Shown here: positions 8,793 to 17,031 of the stretch, one piece after another
How positions within the stretch are numbered: the first letter of the stretch is position 1
How the letters are laid out: each line of letters starts with the position of its first letter
Assembly: GCF_026013365.1 (NCBI RefSeq)
Contig: NZ_JAPDOE010000009.1
Span: 1 to 64,000, forward strand
Direction: 5' to 3'
Length of the DNA stretch: 64,000 nt
Origin: Paenibacillus sp. LS1
GTDB lineage: Bacteria; Bacillota; Bacilli; Paenibacillales; Paenibacillaceae
Translations under genes and position numbers: made by a program
The notes under the pieces: model-generated
Told to the model about the DNA's origin: nothing
What the model saw: the letters and a program-made list of their open reading frames with translations, nothing else
Database searches by the model: none

Positions 8793-8918
8793 CGTGTTTA
8801 CATTTTGGACCATGAAGAGTACTAGAGTACTCCAGGTACTCATTTCATAATTTACCGGGTACGCAAGTTTTTTTGCATGTACAACGAGAGTGCTTGCGAA
8901 CTTTACTGAGTTTAACGT

Positions 8919-9392
8919 TTATTTACTCGTGTCCGTATCCACGGACTGGGACTCGTTCTCTTTTTCATCCTCATCATAATTGGACTTATTAAACTCCAGC
9001 ATACGCTCCTCGTAATCGTCCAGGAACCATAGTGGGTCCATACTGTCTTCCTCACCGTTGTAATTGATCACGATCTCTTCGCCAGCTTTGATATCTGTAT
9101 ATGCGTAGAAGTCAAAGGTGTGGTTATCAAAATTGATATCATAAGTAGCGTTAGGTTCATAAGAGTGGTTGATCAGACTGCCGTAGCCGAGCAGAATGGC
9201 GGTATGATTCGCCCCATATTCGAACACGTAATCTTCCAGGATCGTTTTTTCGACATGCTCATGATCTTCATTCGGGTAAGGCACGACGGGTGCCTGATGG
9301 ATAAGCGTTCCTTTGGCAATATCAACGGTAGCAAATACCCCACGGTTAAATTCACCACCATCACCTAACTTGGATTGTTTCACTTCAATCAT
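8919..9392 (-). CDS. SET-domain protein
   Basis: The protein (157 residues) has the SET methyltransferase hallmarks: NRGVFATVDIAKGTLI, the pseudoknot pair GYGSLINHSYEPNA and YTDIKAGEEIVINYN. SET enzymes transfer methyl groups from S-adenosylmethionine to lysines; bacterial targets are mostly unknown. The last ~25 residues are acidic and low-complexity. A GTG at 9401 is open, but ATG 9392 with AGGTG six bases upstream is the better start. It is monocistronic and convergent with the DUF1349 operon. Confidence 0.85.
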   Translation of the reverse strand: MIEVKQSKLGDGGEFNRGVFATVDIAKGTLIHQAPVVPYPNEDHEHVEKTILEDYVFEYGANHTAILLGYGSLINHSYEPNATYDINFDNHTFDFYAYTDIKAGEEIVINYNGEEDSMDPLWFLDDYEERMLEFNKSNYDEDEKENESQSVDTDTSK

Positions 9393-9521
9393 AATCTTCA
9401 CCTGATGCTCTTCGAAGAGCTCCGTTCTGTATAGTAGTAAATCATTAAGGCAAAATTTTAACCCATACTTTCATATAAGGCAAATTTCCGCCAAAAAGGT
9501 GGAATAATTTTTAATATGGCG

Positions 9522-9551
9522 TTGAGTTGTGCAGGATATAACGCTTATAAT
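9522..9551 (+). promoter_or_regulatory. Sigma-A-type promoter of the ABC-F gene
   Basis: TTGAGT (9522-9527) and TATAAT (9546-9551) are 18 bases apart, about 40 bases before the start codon. Confidence 0.6.
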
Positions 9552-9589
9552 ATACAAAGAATTAAGTCTATATAGAAAAGGTGTCATGA

Positions 9590-11146
9590 ATGAGCATATT
9601 AAATGTAGAAAAATTAAGTCACGGTTTTGGTGACCGTGCTATCTTTAACGACGTTTCATTCCGCCTCTTGAAGGGCGAACATATTGGTCTGATCGGGGCC
9701 AATGGTGAAGGTAAATCCACCTTCATGAACATTATTACAGGCAAGCTTCAGCCGGATGAAGGCAAGGTAGAGTGGTCCAAACGGATGCGTGTTGGTTATC
9801 TGGACCAGCATGCTGTATTGAACAAAGGCCAATCGATCCGTGACGTACTTCGCGGCGCGTTCCAGTATTTGTTCGACATGGAACAGGAAATGAATGATAT
9901 GTATGGCAAAATGGGCGATGTGACTCCAGAGGAGCTTGAACAACTTCTTGAAGACGTGGGTACGATTCAGGATACGCTGACGAACCAGGATTTTTACATG
10001 ATCGACGCGAAAGTGGATGAAACCGCACGTGGTCTGGGTCTGACAGATATCGGTCTGGATAAAGACGTCAATGACCTGAGTGGTGGACAGCGTACCAAAG
10101 TACTGCTTGCCAAGCTGCTGCTTGAAAAACCGGATATTTTGCTCCTGGATGAGCCTACGAACTATCTGGATGAATTGCATATCGAATGGTTGAAACGTTA
10201 TTTGCAGGAATATGAGAATGCTTTTATTCTGATCTCTCACGATATTCCGTTCCTAAACAGTGTTATCAACTTGATCTATCACATGGAGAACCAGAATCTA
10301 ACTCGCTATGTGGGCGATTATGATCACTTCCAGGAAGTGCATGAGATGAGAAAACAGCAGCTGGAGTCGGCGTACAAGCGCCAACAACAAGAGATTGCTG
10401 ACCTCAAGGATTTTGTAGCGCGTAACAAAGCAAGTGTAGCCACACGCAATATGGCGATGTCCAGACAGAAGAAGCTCGACAAGATGGATGTCATCGAGAT
10501 CGCCAAGGAGAAACCGAAACCACAGTTCAACTTCCGTGATGCAAGAACATCCGGCAAGCTCATTTTCGAAACCAAAGGACTTGTCATTGGATACAACGAA
10601 CCGTTGTCCAGACCACTGGATCTGCGTATGGAGCGGGGACAGAAGATTGCCCTCGTTGGTGCGAACGGAATCGGTAAAACAACCCTGATGCGCAGTATTT
10701 TGGGTGAAATACAAGCTCTGGAAGGAACTGTTCAACGCGGCGAACATCTGGAGATTGGTTACTTCCAGCAAGAGATGAAGGATGCCAACTACAATACGTG
10801 TATTGAAGAGATCTGGCAGGAGTTCCCTTCTTATACCCAATTCGAGGTGCGTGCTGCACTTGCGAAATGTGGTTTGACTACAAAACACATTGAGAGCAAG
10901 GTAGCTGTACTAAGTGGTGGGGAGAAAGCCAAAGTGCGTCTCTGTAAGCTGATCAACAATGAAACCAACCTGCTTGTACTCGATGAGCCGACGAACCATC
11001 TGGACGTTGATGCCAAGGAAGAGTTGAAACGTGCGCTCAAGGCTTACAAAGGCAGTATTCTTCTGATTTCCCACGAACCGGAATTCTATCGTGATGTCGT
11101 TACGGAGACTTGGAACTGTGAGTCGTGGACAACGAAAGTATTCTAA
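9590..11146 (+). CDS. ABC-F family ATPase
   Basis: Two ABC ATPase domains in one soluble chain, without membrane segments: Walker A GANGEGKST near 39 and GANGIGKTT near 357, signatures LSGGQRTK and LSGGEKAK, and Walker B LLLDEPTN and LVLDEPTN. A charged linker of ~75 residues with EIADLKDFVARNKAS joins them. ABC-F proteins act on the ribosome, either as translation factors or in protection from antibiotics. The sequence is not YkpA, YdiF or a classical Vga/Msr-type protein, so subtype and any resistance role are open. Start ATG has AGGTG six bases upstream. Confidence 0.88.
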   Translation: MSILNVEKLSHGFGDRAIFNDVSFRLLKGEHIGLIGANGEGKSTFMNIITGKLQPDEGKVEWSKRMRVGYLDQHAVLNKGQSIRDVLRGAFQYLFDMEQEMNDMYGKMGDVTPEELEQLLEDVGTIQDTLTNQDFYMIDAKVDETARGLGLTDIGLDKDVNDLSGGQRTKVLLAKLLLEKPDILLLDEPTNYLDELHIEWLKRYLQEYENAFILISHDIPFLNSVINLIYHMENQNLTRYVGDYDHFQEVHEMRKQQLESAYKRQQQEIADLKDFVARNKASVATRNMAMSRQKKLDKMDVIEIAKEKPKPQFNFRDARTSGKLIFETKGLVIGYNEPLSRPLDLRMERGQKIALVGANGIGKTTLMRSILGEIQALEGTVQRGEHLEIGYFQQEMKDANYNTCIEEIWQEFPSYTQFEVRAALAKCGLTTKHIESKVAVLSGGEKAKVRLCKLINNETNLLVLDEPTNHLDVDAKEELKRALKAYKGSILLISHEPEFYRDVVTETWNCESWTTKVF

Positions 11147-11157
11147 GTTATTACGAG

Positions 11158-11236
11158 CGAGCTTGCGAACAAGCTCGAAGGGTGAGAAAAGGCGCGAATT
11201 TTGCTTGCAAAACAGGCAGAACTCGCGTCTTTTTTG
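11158..11236 (+). terminator. Tandem hairpins after the ABC-F gene
   Basis: A perfect stem-loop (CGAGCTTG, CGAA loop, CAAGCTCG at 11158-11177) is followed by a longer imperfect hairpin (GCGCGAATTTTGC against GCAGAACTCGCGT) and six T up to 11236. The second one is the likely terminator. Confidence 0.7.
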
Positions 11237-11274
11237 CATGGTTTTAACGAAAAATGTTTGAGTCGAATTCATAG

Positions 11275-11321
11275 TTGACAGCTTGAATAAGGCAATAATA
11301 TAATTCAGGAAAGCGATTACA
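11275..11321 (+). promoter_or_regulatory. Promoter with cre at the transcription start (GH43 gene)
   Basis: TTGACA (11275-11280), an 18-base spacer and TATAAT (11299-11304) form a near-consensus promoter. GGAAAGCGATTACA at 11308-11321 matches 13 of 14 positions of the CcpA cre consensus and covers the expected start point, a position that represses. The leader up to the gene is about 250 bases. Confidence 0.7.
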
Positions 11322-11332
11322 TTTATATATTA

Positions 11333-11444
11333 GAAACCTGTTTCACTGCATAGGGGCAAAGGAAGATACGGTATTCCAATTGAGTATCATTGCACTTAGA
11401 AGGGAAGACGGGTCTTTTTTTGCGCTCAAATGAAACCGGTTTCA
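11333..11444. promoter_or_regulatory. Two LacI-type operator-like dyads in the GH43 leader
   Basis: GAAACCTGTTTCA (11333-11345) and the perfect palindrome TGAAACCGGTTTCA (11431-11444) are related and 98 bases apart. The CCGG centre is typical of LacI-family operators and paired sites could loop the DNA. The regulator is not in the vicinity. Confidence 0.5.
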
Positions 11445-11561
11445 TTAAAATAAGGAGGTGGCCTAGCTCGTTACTGACCGCTGCTGAGGACAGGCTGGAC
11501 AACAACACTGCGCCTTCAAGAACCATGCTTTCATCTTCCAAGCCAAAGGAGAGAATGAACA

Positions 11562-14500
11562 TTGGATAAACTCAGGAAACCCATGATATTCATGTTATCT
11601 GCAACACTTGCGCTATCCTCTGGACCGCTGCTGCTGCCGAGTAAGGCATTTGCCGATCTGAACCGTATACCCGCCACGTTGTTGCAGGACGATTTTTCGG
11701 ATGGGGATTTCACGGCATCACCTGCCTGGAACGTTAGCTCAGGCAATTGGGAAGTGATCGCGGACCCGACAGATGGTTCCAACTCCACACTTTTCCAGAG
11801 CGATACCAATGAAGGCATCATCTCCACCGGAGACTCCATGTCGGACATGACCGTGTCCATGCGCTTTTTCACTGGAGCCGGTCAGGGGTATCCGGGAATA
11901 TTGCCGCGGTTTCAGGATAAGAGCAACTTTTACTATTTTCAAATGCAAGTTCCTAACAATAAACTCGTTTTCTCGAAAAGGGTAAACGGGTCAGATACAC
12001 CACTGAAAACGGTGGACTATGCATTTGCCAAAAATACGTGGTACACGCTCAAAGTGGTGCTGTCGGGTACCTCCATTCGCGGGTATATCGTCGAAAACGG
12101 CTCCGATCGGTTGGTATTTGGTCTGGTCGATCCTACATACGGTTCAGGTACCGTTGGCATTCGAAATAAGTGGCAGTCGATCCATGCAGATGACGTGACC
12201 ATCGCCGAGCCGCCGCCGGGGAATGATATTCAGCTCTCTATTGCTGAGCAGACGGCTTCTTCGGTTTCACTGCAATGGTCTGAAATCGCGGGAGCATCAG
12301 CCTATCGCTTGTACCGTTCCTCTACGTCTGAAGGCGGTTATTCTCTGGTAACCAACACCGGAACTTTGGGACACACAGATGAAGGATTAAGCGGGGATAC
12401 GGTGTATTATTACAGGCTTGCTTATGAATACGGAGGCCTAACCGAATCATTATGGACTGCTCCGCTGGAAGTTCGGACAACTGCGTCGGCACCACAGGCT
12501 CCTGGCGAATTAAAGGCCGAGGCACTTAATGCCACAAGCGTAAAGCTATCTTGGTCCGCTGTGGACAAGTCAACTGGTTATCGCGTGGTTCGGGCTGAAT
12601 CTGGAAGTGACCAGTATGAGCAGGTATACGAAGGGAAGGGGCTTGTTTTCACAGATGAGGGGCTTGAGCCCGGTAACAGTTACAGCTATCGTGTAACAGC
12701 CTATAACGCAGCTGGGGAGTCAGCATTCACCGTTGCAGAAGCCACGACGTATTCCATTGACTCTCCTGCAGAGTTTGCTGCAACAGCTGTGACGGATACA
12801 TCGATCTCTCTCGGATGGAATGTCCTACCTGGATCTGATGTAACGTATACAGTGTCCCGTGCAACTAGTGCAACGGGGACATATCAGCAGGTGTACAGTG
12901 GCAATGAAAGCACGTTTACCGATAGTGGTCTGACGATGGGTACAGGATATTTTTACATCCTCCAGGCGACCGTAGACGGCGTAACTTCTCCCGCATCCGC
13001 ACCGTTGGGGGTTGCCACAGTTCGCACAAGCATTACTCCGGGGCAATTGTGGCCAGATCTGGACGGGAAGCCGATCGATGCGCATGGAGCTGGTTTTTTC
13101 TATGATGAACAGACAGAGACCTATTACTGGTATGGCGAATATCATAAGGGCGGCTGGCCAGCGGTTGGTGTGCGTGTGTATTCTTCCAAGGATCTGATGA
13201 ACTGGACGGATGGAGGCATGGCTTTAACGACGCTCCAATCGATGGATGATTTTGACAATGACCCGTTGATCTCTGAATTGTATGCGGGGCGTGAGGACCG
13301 CGTGGATATCTGGGCAGATATTCGCAGAGGTCGGATTATTGAACGACCAAAAGTCATCTACAACGACAAAACGAAGAAATACGTAATGTGGGCTCATATG
13401 GACGGAGACAAGGACCCGTACAACAATAATGCGAACTACGGTAAAGCGCGAGCAGGTTACGCGATCAGCGACTCTCCGACAGGGCCTTTCGTGTATCAGA
13501 AAAGTTACCGAATGGACAGAACCCCCGAAGGAGAGAAAGATTACTTCCCAAGCGATGTGGGGATGGCTCGTGATATGACACTATTTAAGGATGATGACGG
13601 CACCGGTTATCTCATCTACTCCAGCGAAGAAAACCTGACGCTGTATATCTCCAAACTGACTGAAGACTACAGTGACGTAACAGGGTGGCATAAGGAAGGT
13701 CGAACGGATGACAAAGGCAATCCGGTACGCGATTCCACCTATCAGGCGCAATACGGCGTCGATTACGTGCGGGTGTTCCCGGGAGGGCAACGCGAAGCGC
13801 CAGCGATGTTCAAGTACCAGGGTAAATATTATATTTTGACTTCTGGAGCTTCTGGCTGGGCCCCTAATGAAAACAAAGTGACGGTGGCGGACAATATTTT
13901 CGGGCCTTGGTCAACGCAGACCAATCCGTTTGTACGTACGTTGCAAAGTGATCCCGATCCAGGCAAAGCATTTGGCACACAGACCACATCCGTCATTCCG
14001 GTCGATCCGGAAAAAGGAAAATTCATTTACGTGGGGGATACGTGGAATGGTGGCAATTTCTCAAATGACGCTGCAAAATACGTGTTCTTGCCAATTGAGT
14101 TTGGAATAGGCTCTGACATTGCGATCAAGTGGTATAACAGTTGGACACCTGATCTGCTGAATTCGATGGGTAAGGTCGATATCGCTGATCCGTTGCCAGA
14201 AGCCGTGGCGCTTGGCAAAGTACCATCCCTGCCAACCACATTGAATGTGCGCGACGGTGGTGAACTGGTATCAACGCCAGCGGTATGGACGATTGATAAT
14301 CGGGCCATGACGGCAGACGATTTTGCCAAGCCAGGACCGCTTATGTTACAGGTAACGACACCTGAATATAACAACAAAAAGCAGGCGGTTCGTGTAAACG
14401 TCATTCCAGAGAATGCACTATATTTTGTGAATAGCGGAGGTTATGAAACGGCTGATTATAGTCTCATGGGTGCCTATATGAAAGGAACGCTTGCCAATCC

Positions 14501-16772
14501 GGGAACACCGGATCAGATGTACGCTCCGGCAGAAGGACGCAATTGGGGTTACGTTAGTGCTGATGCGTTGGCATCCGGTTCGAATGGCGGGGATATATTC
14601 TCGACCGTGCGTTATCTGAACGGTGGCAATGTCAGCAATTCTCCTAAAGGTACGGACTTAACCTATACATTTGATGTGCCGAACGGGACATACGATGTAT
14701 ACGCAGGATTCAACGATCCGTGGACCAATGCATCGCGGAGAGCAAATTTCCTTGTTAATGGCGCCAATACGGGTGCAGTTACTTTTACACCTGCCAGTGT
14801 GAGAGCGCACAAAGGCATTAGTGTGTCGGACAACAAGCTGGAACTGACCGTGCGCAACACGGCATCGCAGGACCCGATGATTAGTTGGATTATGATCGTT
14901 AAACCAGAATCGGCACCACCTGCCAATGACAGTGCTGGCCTCAATGCTGAGGCGTTTGATTCAACGAGCGCAACGCTTCATTGGGATGCACGTCTTGGCG
15001 CAGCAAGCTATAAGCTCTACCGCTCAGATCGTGAGCAAGGTGAGTATATAGTGGTCTATAACGGAAATTTGAGAGAATACAAGGACAGTGAGTTGAACCC
15101 CGGCACAGATTACTATTACAAAGTGGAAGCTTTTGATGCGTCTGGGCAATCCGTGAGTAGTTTATCTTCCGCATATCAGGTACTTACGGTCCAGCAGACC
15201 GCTGCCGATGTAGCTACAGGCATTACGGAACTGGAACAGCCTTCTACAGGTGCAAAAAAACTGAAGTTACCGGTAGTGCCGCAAGGTTTCACGGCGACGA
15301 TCGCTTCCAGTTCGGTACCGTCTGTCATTCAAACCGATGGAACAATTGTCCCGCCATCAAAGGAAACAAGGGTACTACTTGCATTGGAAATAACTCGAAC
15401 TTCTGACGACAGTAAAGCTCTGACTGTGCCATTGACGGTGAAGGTACCTGCGTCTGTTCCTTCCCCCGGAGGTAACCCTGGTTCGGGCGGTAGTACAGGT
15501 GGTAACCAAGGAAATGGTTCAGGTTCAGGCAGCAATGGTGGACAATCAGGAAATAGTAGCCCAAGTGCGGAGAATCCTGCATCACAACCTGAACCACAGA
15601 AAGACCGTAGTGTTCTGGAGTTGCAGGGGCAATCTGACCAGAAGGGTGTAGTGCAGTCCAAAGTGGATGCTTCCACCATCAAAGAGGCTTTCAAAGTTGC
15701 GCCTTCAACAGAAGCGGGTCAGCGCTTGGTCGAACTTCGTCTGAAGCCAGTCTCGGGAGCAACTGCATATGAAGTGTCTCTGCCAGCCTCTGCATTATTG
15801 GATCAAGGTGAAACACATGTGTTCAACATCGTTACTGATCTGGGGACATTAGTGCTTCCTGCGACGTTGTTAACGAAGGATGTGGTTGGTGATGGGACTG
15901 CATCCATCCGATTGGTCAGAACGGAGCTACCGAAAAGAGTAGCAGATCAGCTTGGCACGCAGTATGGGGTTCAACTTGAACTGCAACTGGAGGGCCAACC
16001 ATGGCCATCGGGAAGCGAGTTGGTGCTGCGTCTGCCTTACCAATCATCGCCAAATGCTCAGCAGGATCGGATTGTAGCATTTGCCATTGGCGCGAACGGT
16101 GTGGTAACCCCGTTGCCACAAAGTCACTACGATTCCAATAGTGGGCAGATTGTATTTTCCGTAACGTCTCTTGCAGGAAATTATGCTGTTGTCTCTGTGG
16201 AGCAGACATTCGCAGATCTTGCAGAAGTGCAGTGGGCCAAGAAAGCGATGGAGGCTTTGGCTGTCCGAGGCGTGATTGATGCCGAGACAAGTGAAGACTC
16301 CACCCAGTTGCATCCAAAACAGGAGATGACCCGCGGCCAATACGTGCAGTGGCTGATGACAGCGCTGGGCTTAAATACAGCTTCCGGGAATGCGTTCTCT
16401 GATGTGAACGAAAAGGCTCCTTACTACGAAGCAGTTACAGCTGCACGTTCGCTCGGTATCACCGGCGGTACCGGTGACGGGCGCTTCTTGCCAGAGTCCA
16501 CGATCACCCGTCAGGAAATGATGACGTTGACAGTAAGAGCTCTTGCAGCGGCTGGACTGGTTGACTCTGAGTCGGCTGCAACAGATAGTCTCACTCGTTT
16601 CCGTGATGCTTCCGAGATTCGCTCCTATGCCCGGGATAGCGTGGCATTACTTGTGAATTTGGGTATTGCCAACGGGTACAACGATAAAGTGAAACCTCTT
16701 GCCGAAGCGACCCGAGCCGAATCGGCTACGTTGCTATATGCGATGATGAGCAAACTCGTATGGAATAAGTGA
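11562..16772 (+). CDS. SLH-anchored multidomain GH43 glycoside hydrolase (galactanase-like)
   Basis: A 1,736-residue surface enzyme. Order: signal peptide 1-31; a beta-sandwich lectin-like domain 40-215; three FN3 domains 222-485; GH43 five-bladed catalytic domain 490-855 starting PGQLWPDLDGKPIDAHGAG, which resembles GH43 subfamily 24 exo-beta-1,3-galactanases; an Ig-like domain 870-945; a malectin-like sugar-binding domain 951-1113; a fourth FN3; a Gly/Ser linker 1300-1346; a beta domain; three SLH repeats 1545-1736 that bind cell-wall pyruvylated polymer. TTG 11562 has AAAGGAGAG 8 bases upstream. Type-II arabinogalactan is the likely substrate, by inference from subfamily resemblance. cre and dyad sites control it. 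Confidence 0.82.
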   Translation: MDKLRKPMIFMLSATLALSSGPLLLPSKAFADLNRIPATLLQDDFSDGDFTASPAWNVSSGNWEVIADPTDGSNSTLFQSDTNEGIISTGDSMSDMTVSMRFFTGAGQGYPGILPRFQDKSNFYYFQMQVPNNKLVFSKRVNGSDTPLKTVDYAFAKNTWYTLKVVLSGTSIRGYIVENGSDRLVFGLVDPTYGSGTVGIRNKWQSIHADDVTIAEPPPGNDIQLSIAEQTASSVSLQWSEIAGASAYRLYRSSTSEGGYSLVTNTGTLGHTDEGLSGDTVYYYRLAYEYGGLTESLWTAPLEVRTTASAPQAPGELKAEALNATSVKLSWSAVDKSTGYRVVRAESGSDQYEQVYEGKGLVFTDEGLEPGNSYSYRVTAYNAAGESAFTVAEATTYSIDSPAEFAATAVTDTSISLGWNVLPGSDVTYTVSRATSATGTYQQVYSGNESTFTDSGLTMGTGYFYILQATVDGVTSPASAPLGVATVRTSITPGQLWPDLDGKPIDAHGAGFFYDEQTETYYWYGEYHKGGWPAVGVRVYSSKDLMNWTDGGMALTTLQSMDDFDNDPLISELYAGREDRVDIWADIRRGRIIERPKVIYNDKTKKYVMWAHMDGDKDPYNNNANYGKARAGYAISDSPTGPFVYQKSYRMDRTPEGEKDYFPSDVGMARDMTLFKDDDGTGYLIYSSEENLTLYISKLTEDYSDVTGWHKEGRTDDKGNPVRDSTYQAQYGVDYVRVFPGGQREAPAMFKYQGKYYILTSGASGWAPNENKVTVADNIFGPWSTQTNPFVRTLQSDPDPGKAFGTQTTSVIPVDPEKGKFIYVGDTWNGGNFSNDAAKYVFLPIEFGIGSDIAIKWYNSWTPDLLNSMGKVDIADPLPEAVALGKVPSLPTTLNVRDGGELVSTPAVWTIDNRAMTADDFAKPGPLMLQVTTPEYNNKKQAVRVNVIPENALYFVNSGGYETADYSLMGAYMKGTLANPGTPDQMYAPAEGRNWGYVSADALASGSNGGDIFSTVRYLNGGNVSNSPKGTDLTYTFDVPNGTYDVYAGFNDPWTNASRRANFLVNGANTGAVTFTPASVRAHKGISVSDNKLELTVRNTASQDPMISWIMIVKPESAPPANDSAGLNAEAFDSTSATLHWDARLGAASYKLYRSDREQGEYIVVYNGNLREYKDSELNPGTDYYYKVEAFDASGQSVSSLSSAYQVLTVQQTAADVATGITELEQPSTGAKKLKLPVVPQGFTATIASSSVPSVIQTDGTIVPPSKETRVLLALEITRTSDDSKALTVPLTVKVPASVPSPGGNPGSGGSTGGNQGNGSGSGSNGGQSGNSSPSAENPASQPEPQKDRSVLELQGQSDQKGVVQSKVDASTIKEAFKVAPSTEAGQRLVELRLKPVSGATAYEVSLPASALLDQGETHVFNIVTDLGTLVLPATLLTKDVVGDGTASIRLVRTELPKRVADQLGTQYGVQLELQLEGQPWPSGSELVLRLPYQSSPNAQQDRIVAFAIGANGVVTPLPQSHYDSNSGQIVFSVTSLAGNYAVVSVEQTFADLAEVQWAKKAMEALAVRGVIDAETSEDSTQLHPKQEMTRGQYVQWLMTALGLNTASGNAFSDVNEKAPYYEAVTAARSLGITGGTGDGRFLPESTITRQEMMTLTVRALAAAGLVDSESAATDSLTRFRDASEIRSYARDSVALLVNLGIANGYNDKVKPLAEATRAESATLLYAMMSKLVWNK

Positions 16773-16803
16773 TGATACACCAGAATCGCAGCGTGTGAAA
16801 AAG

Positions 16804-16845
16804 AAGGCTTACTTTGACCTGAAACCCAGGTTGGAGTAAGTCTTT
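16804..16845 (+). terminator. Terminator of the GH43 gene
   Basis: CTTACTTTGACCTG pairs, with mismatches, with CAGGTTGGAGTAAG, then a short T-run. Confidence 0.6.
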
Positions 16846-16886
16846 TGGCGTTACCCTAACAGAGATGGATTCGCACATATTGTTCC

Positions 16887-16953
16887 TTTATCAGCGAAAC
16901 TGATAAATGTCATAAAATCATTGAAATTGACCCTAAACACCCGGTGTGTTAGG
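16887..16953 (+). promoter_or_regulatory. Two dyads upstream of cysJI
   Basis: A perfect dyad with arms TTTATCAG and CTGATAAA around CGAAA (16887-16907) is followed by a near-perfect one with arms CCTAAACACC and GGTGTGTTAGG (16932-16953). A GGAATTA box lies further on at about 16996. Such spaced dyads fit a LysR-type activator such as CysL, which controls cysJI in Bacillus; GGAATTA is also part of CymR-like sites. Neither assignment is certain. Confidence 0.45.
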
Positions 16954-17031
16954 TTTTAGAGAGAAGAAATTTAATTAATGTGATCATTTTAGTCGGAATT
17001 AAAATCGAAGCAATGCGCGAGGTGGCAAATA

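Noticed and set aside
9656..10240. Minus-strand open frame of 194 codons
   Set aside because: Shadow of the first ATPase domain of the ABC-F gene.
11400..11430. Attenuator hairpin AAGAC/GTCTT with T-run in the GH43 leader
   Set aside because: The loop would be two bases or less, too tight for a working terminator.
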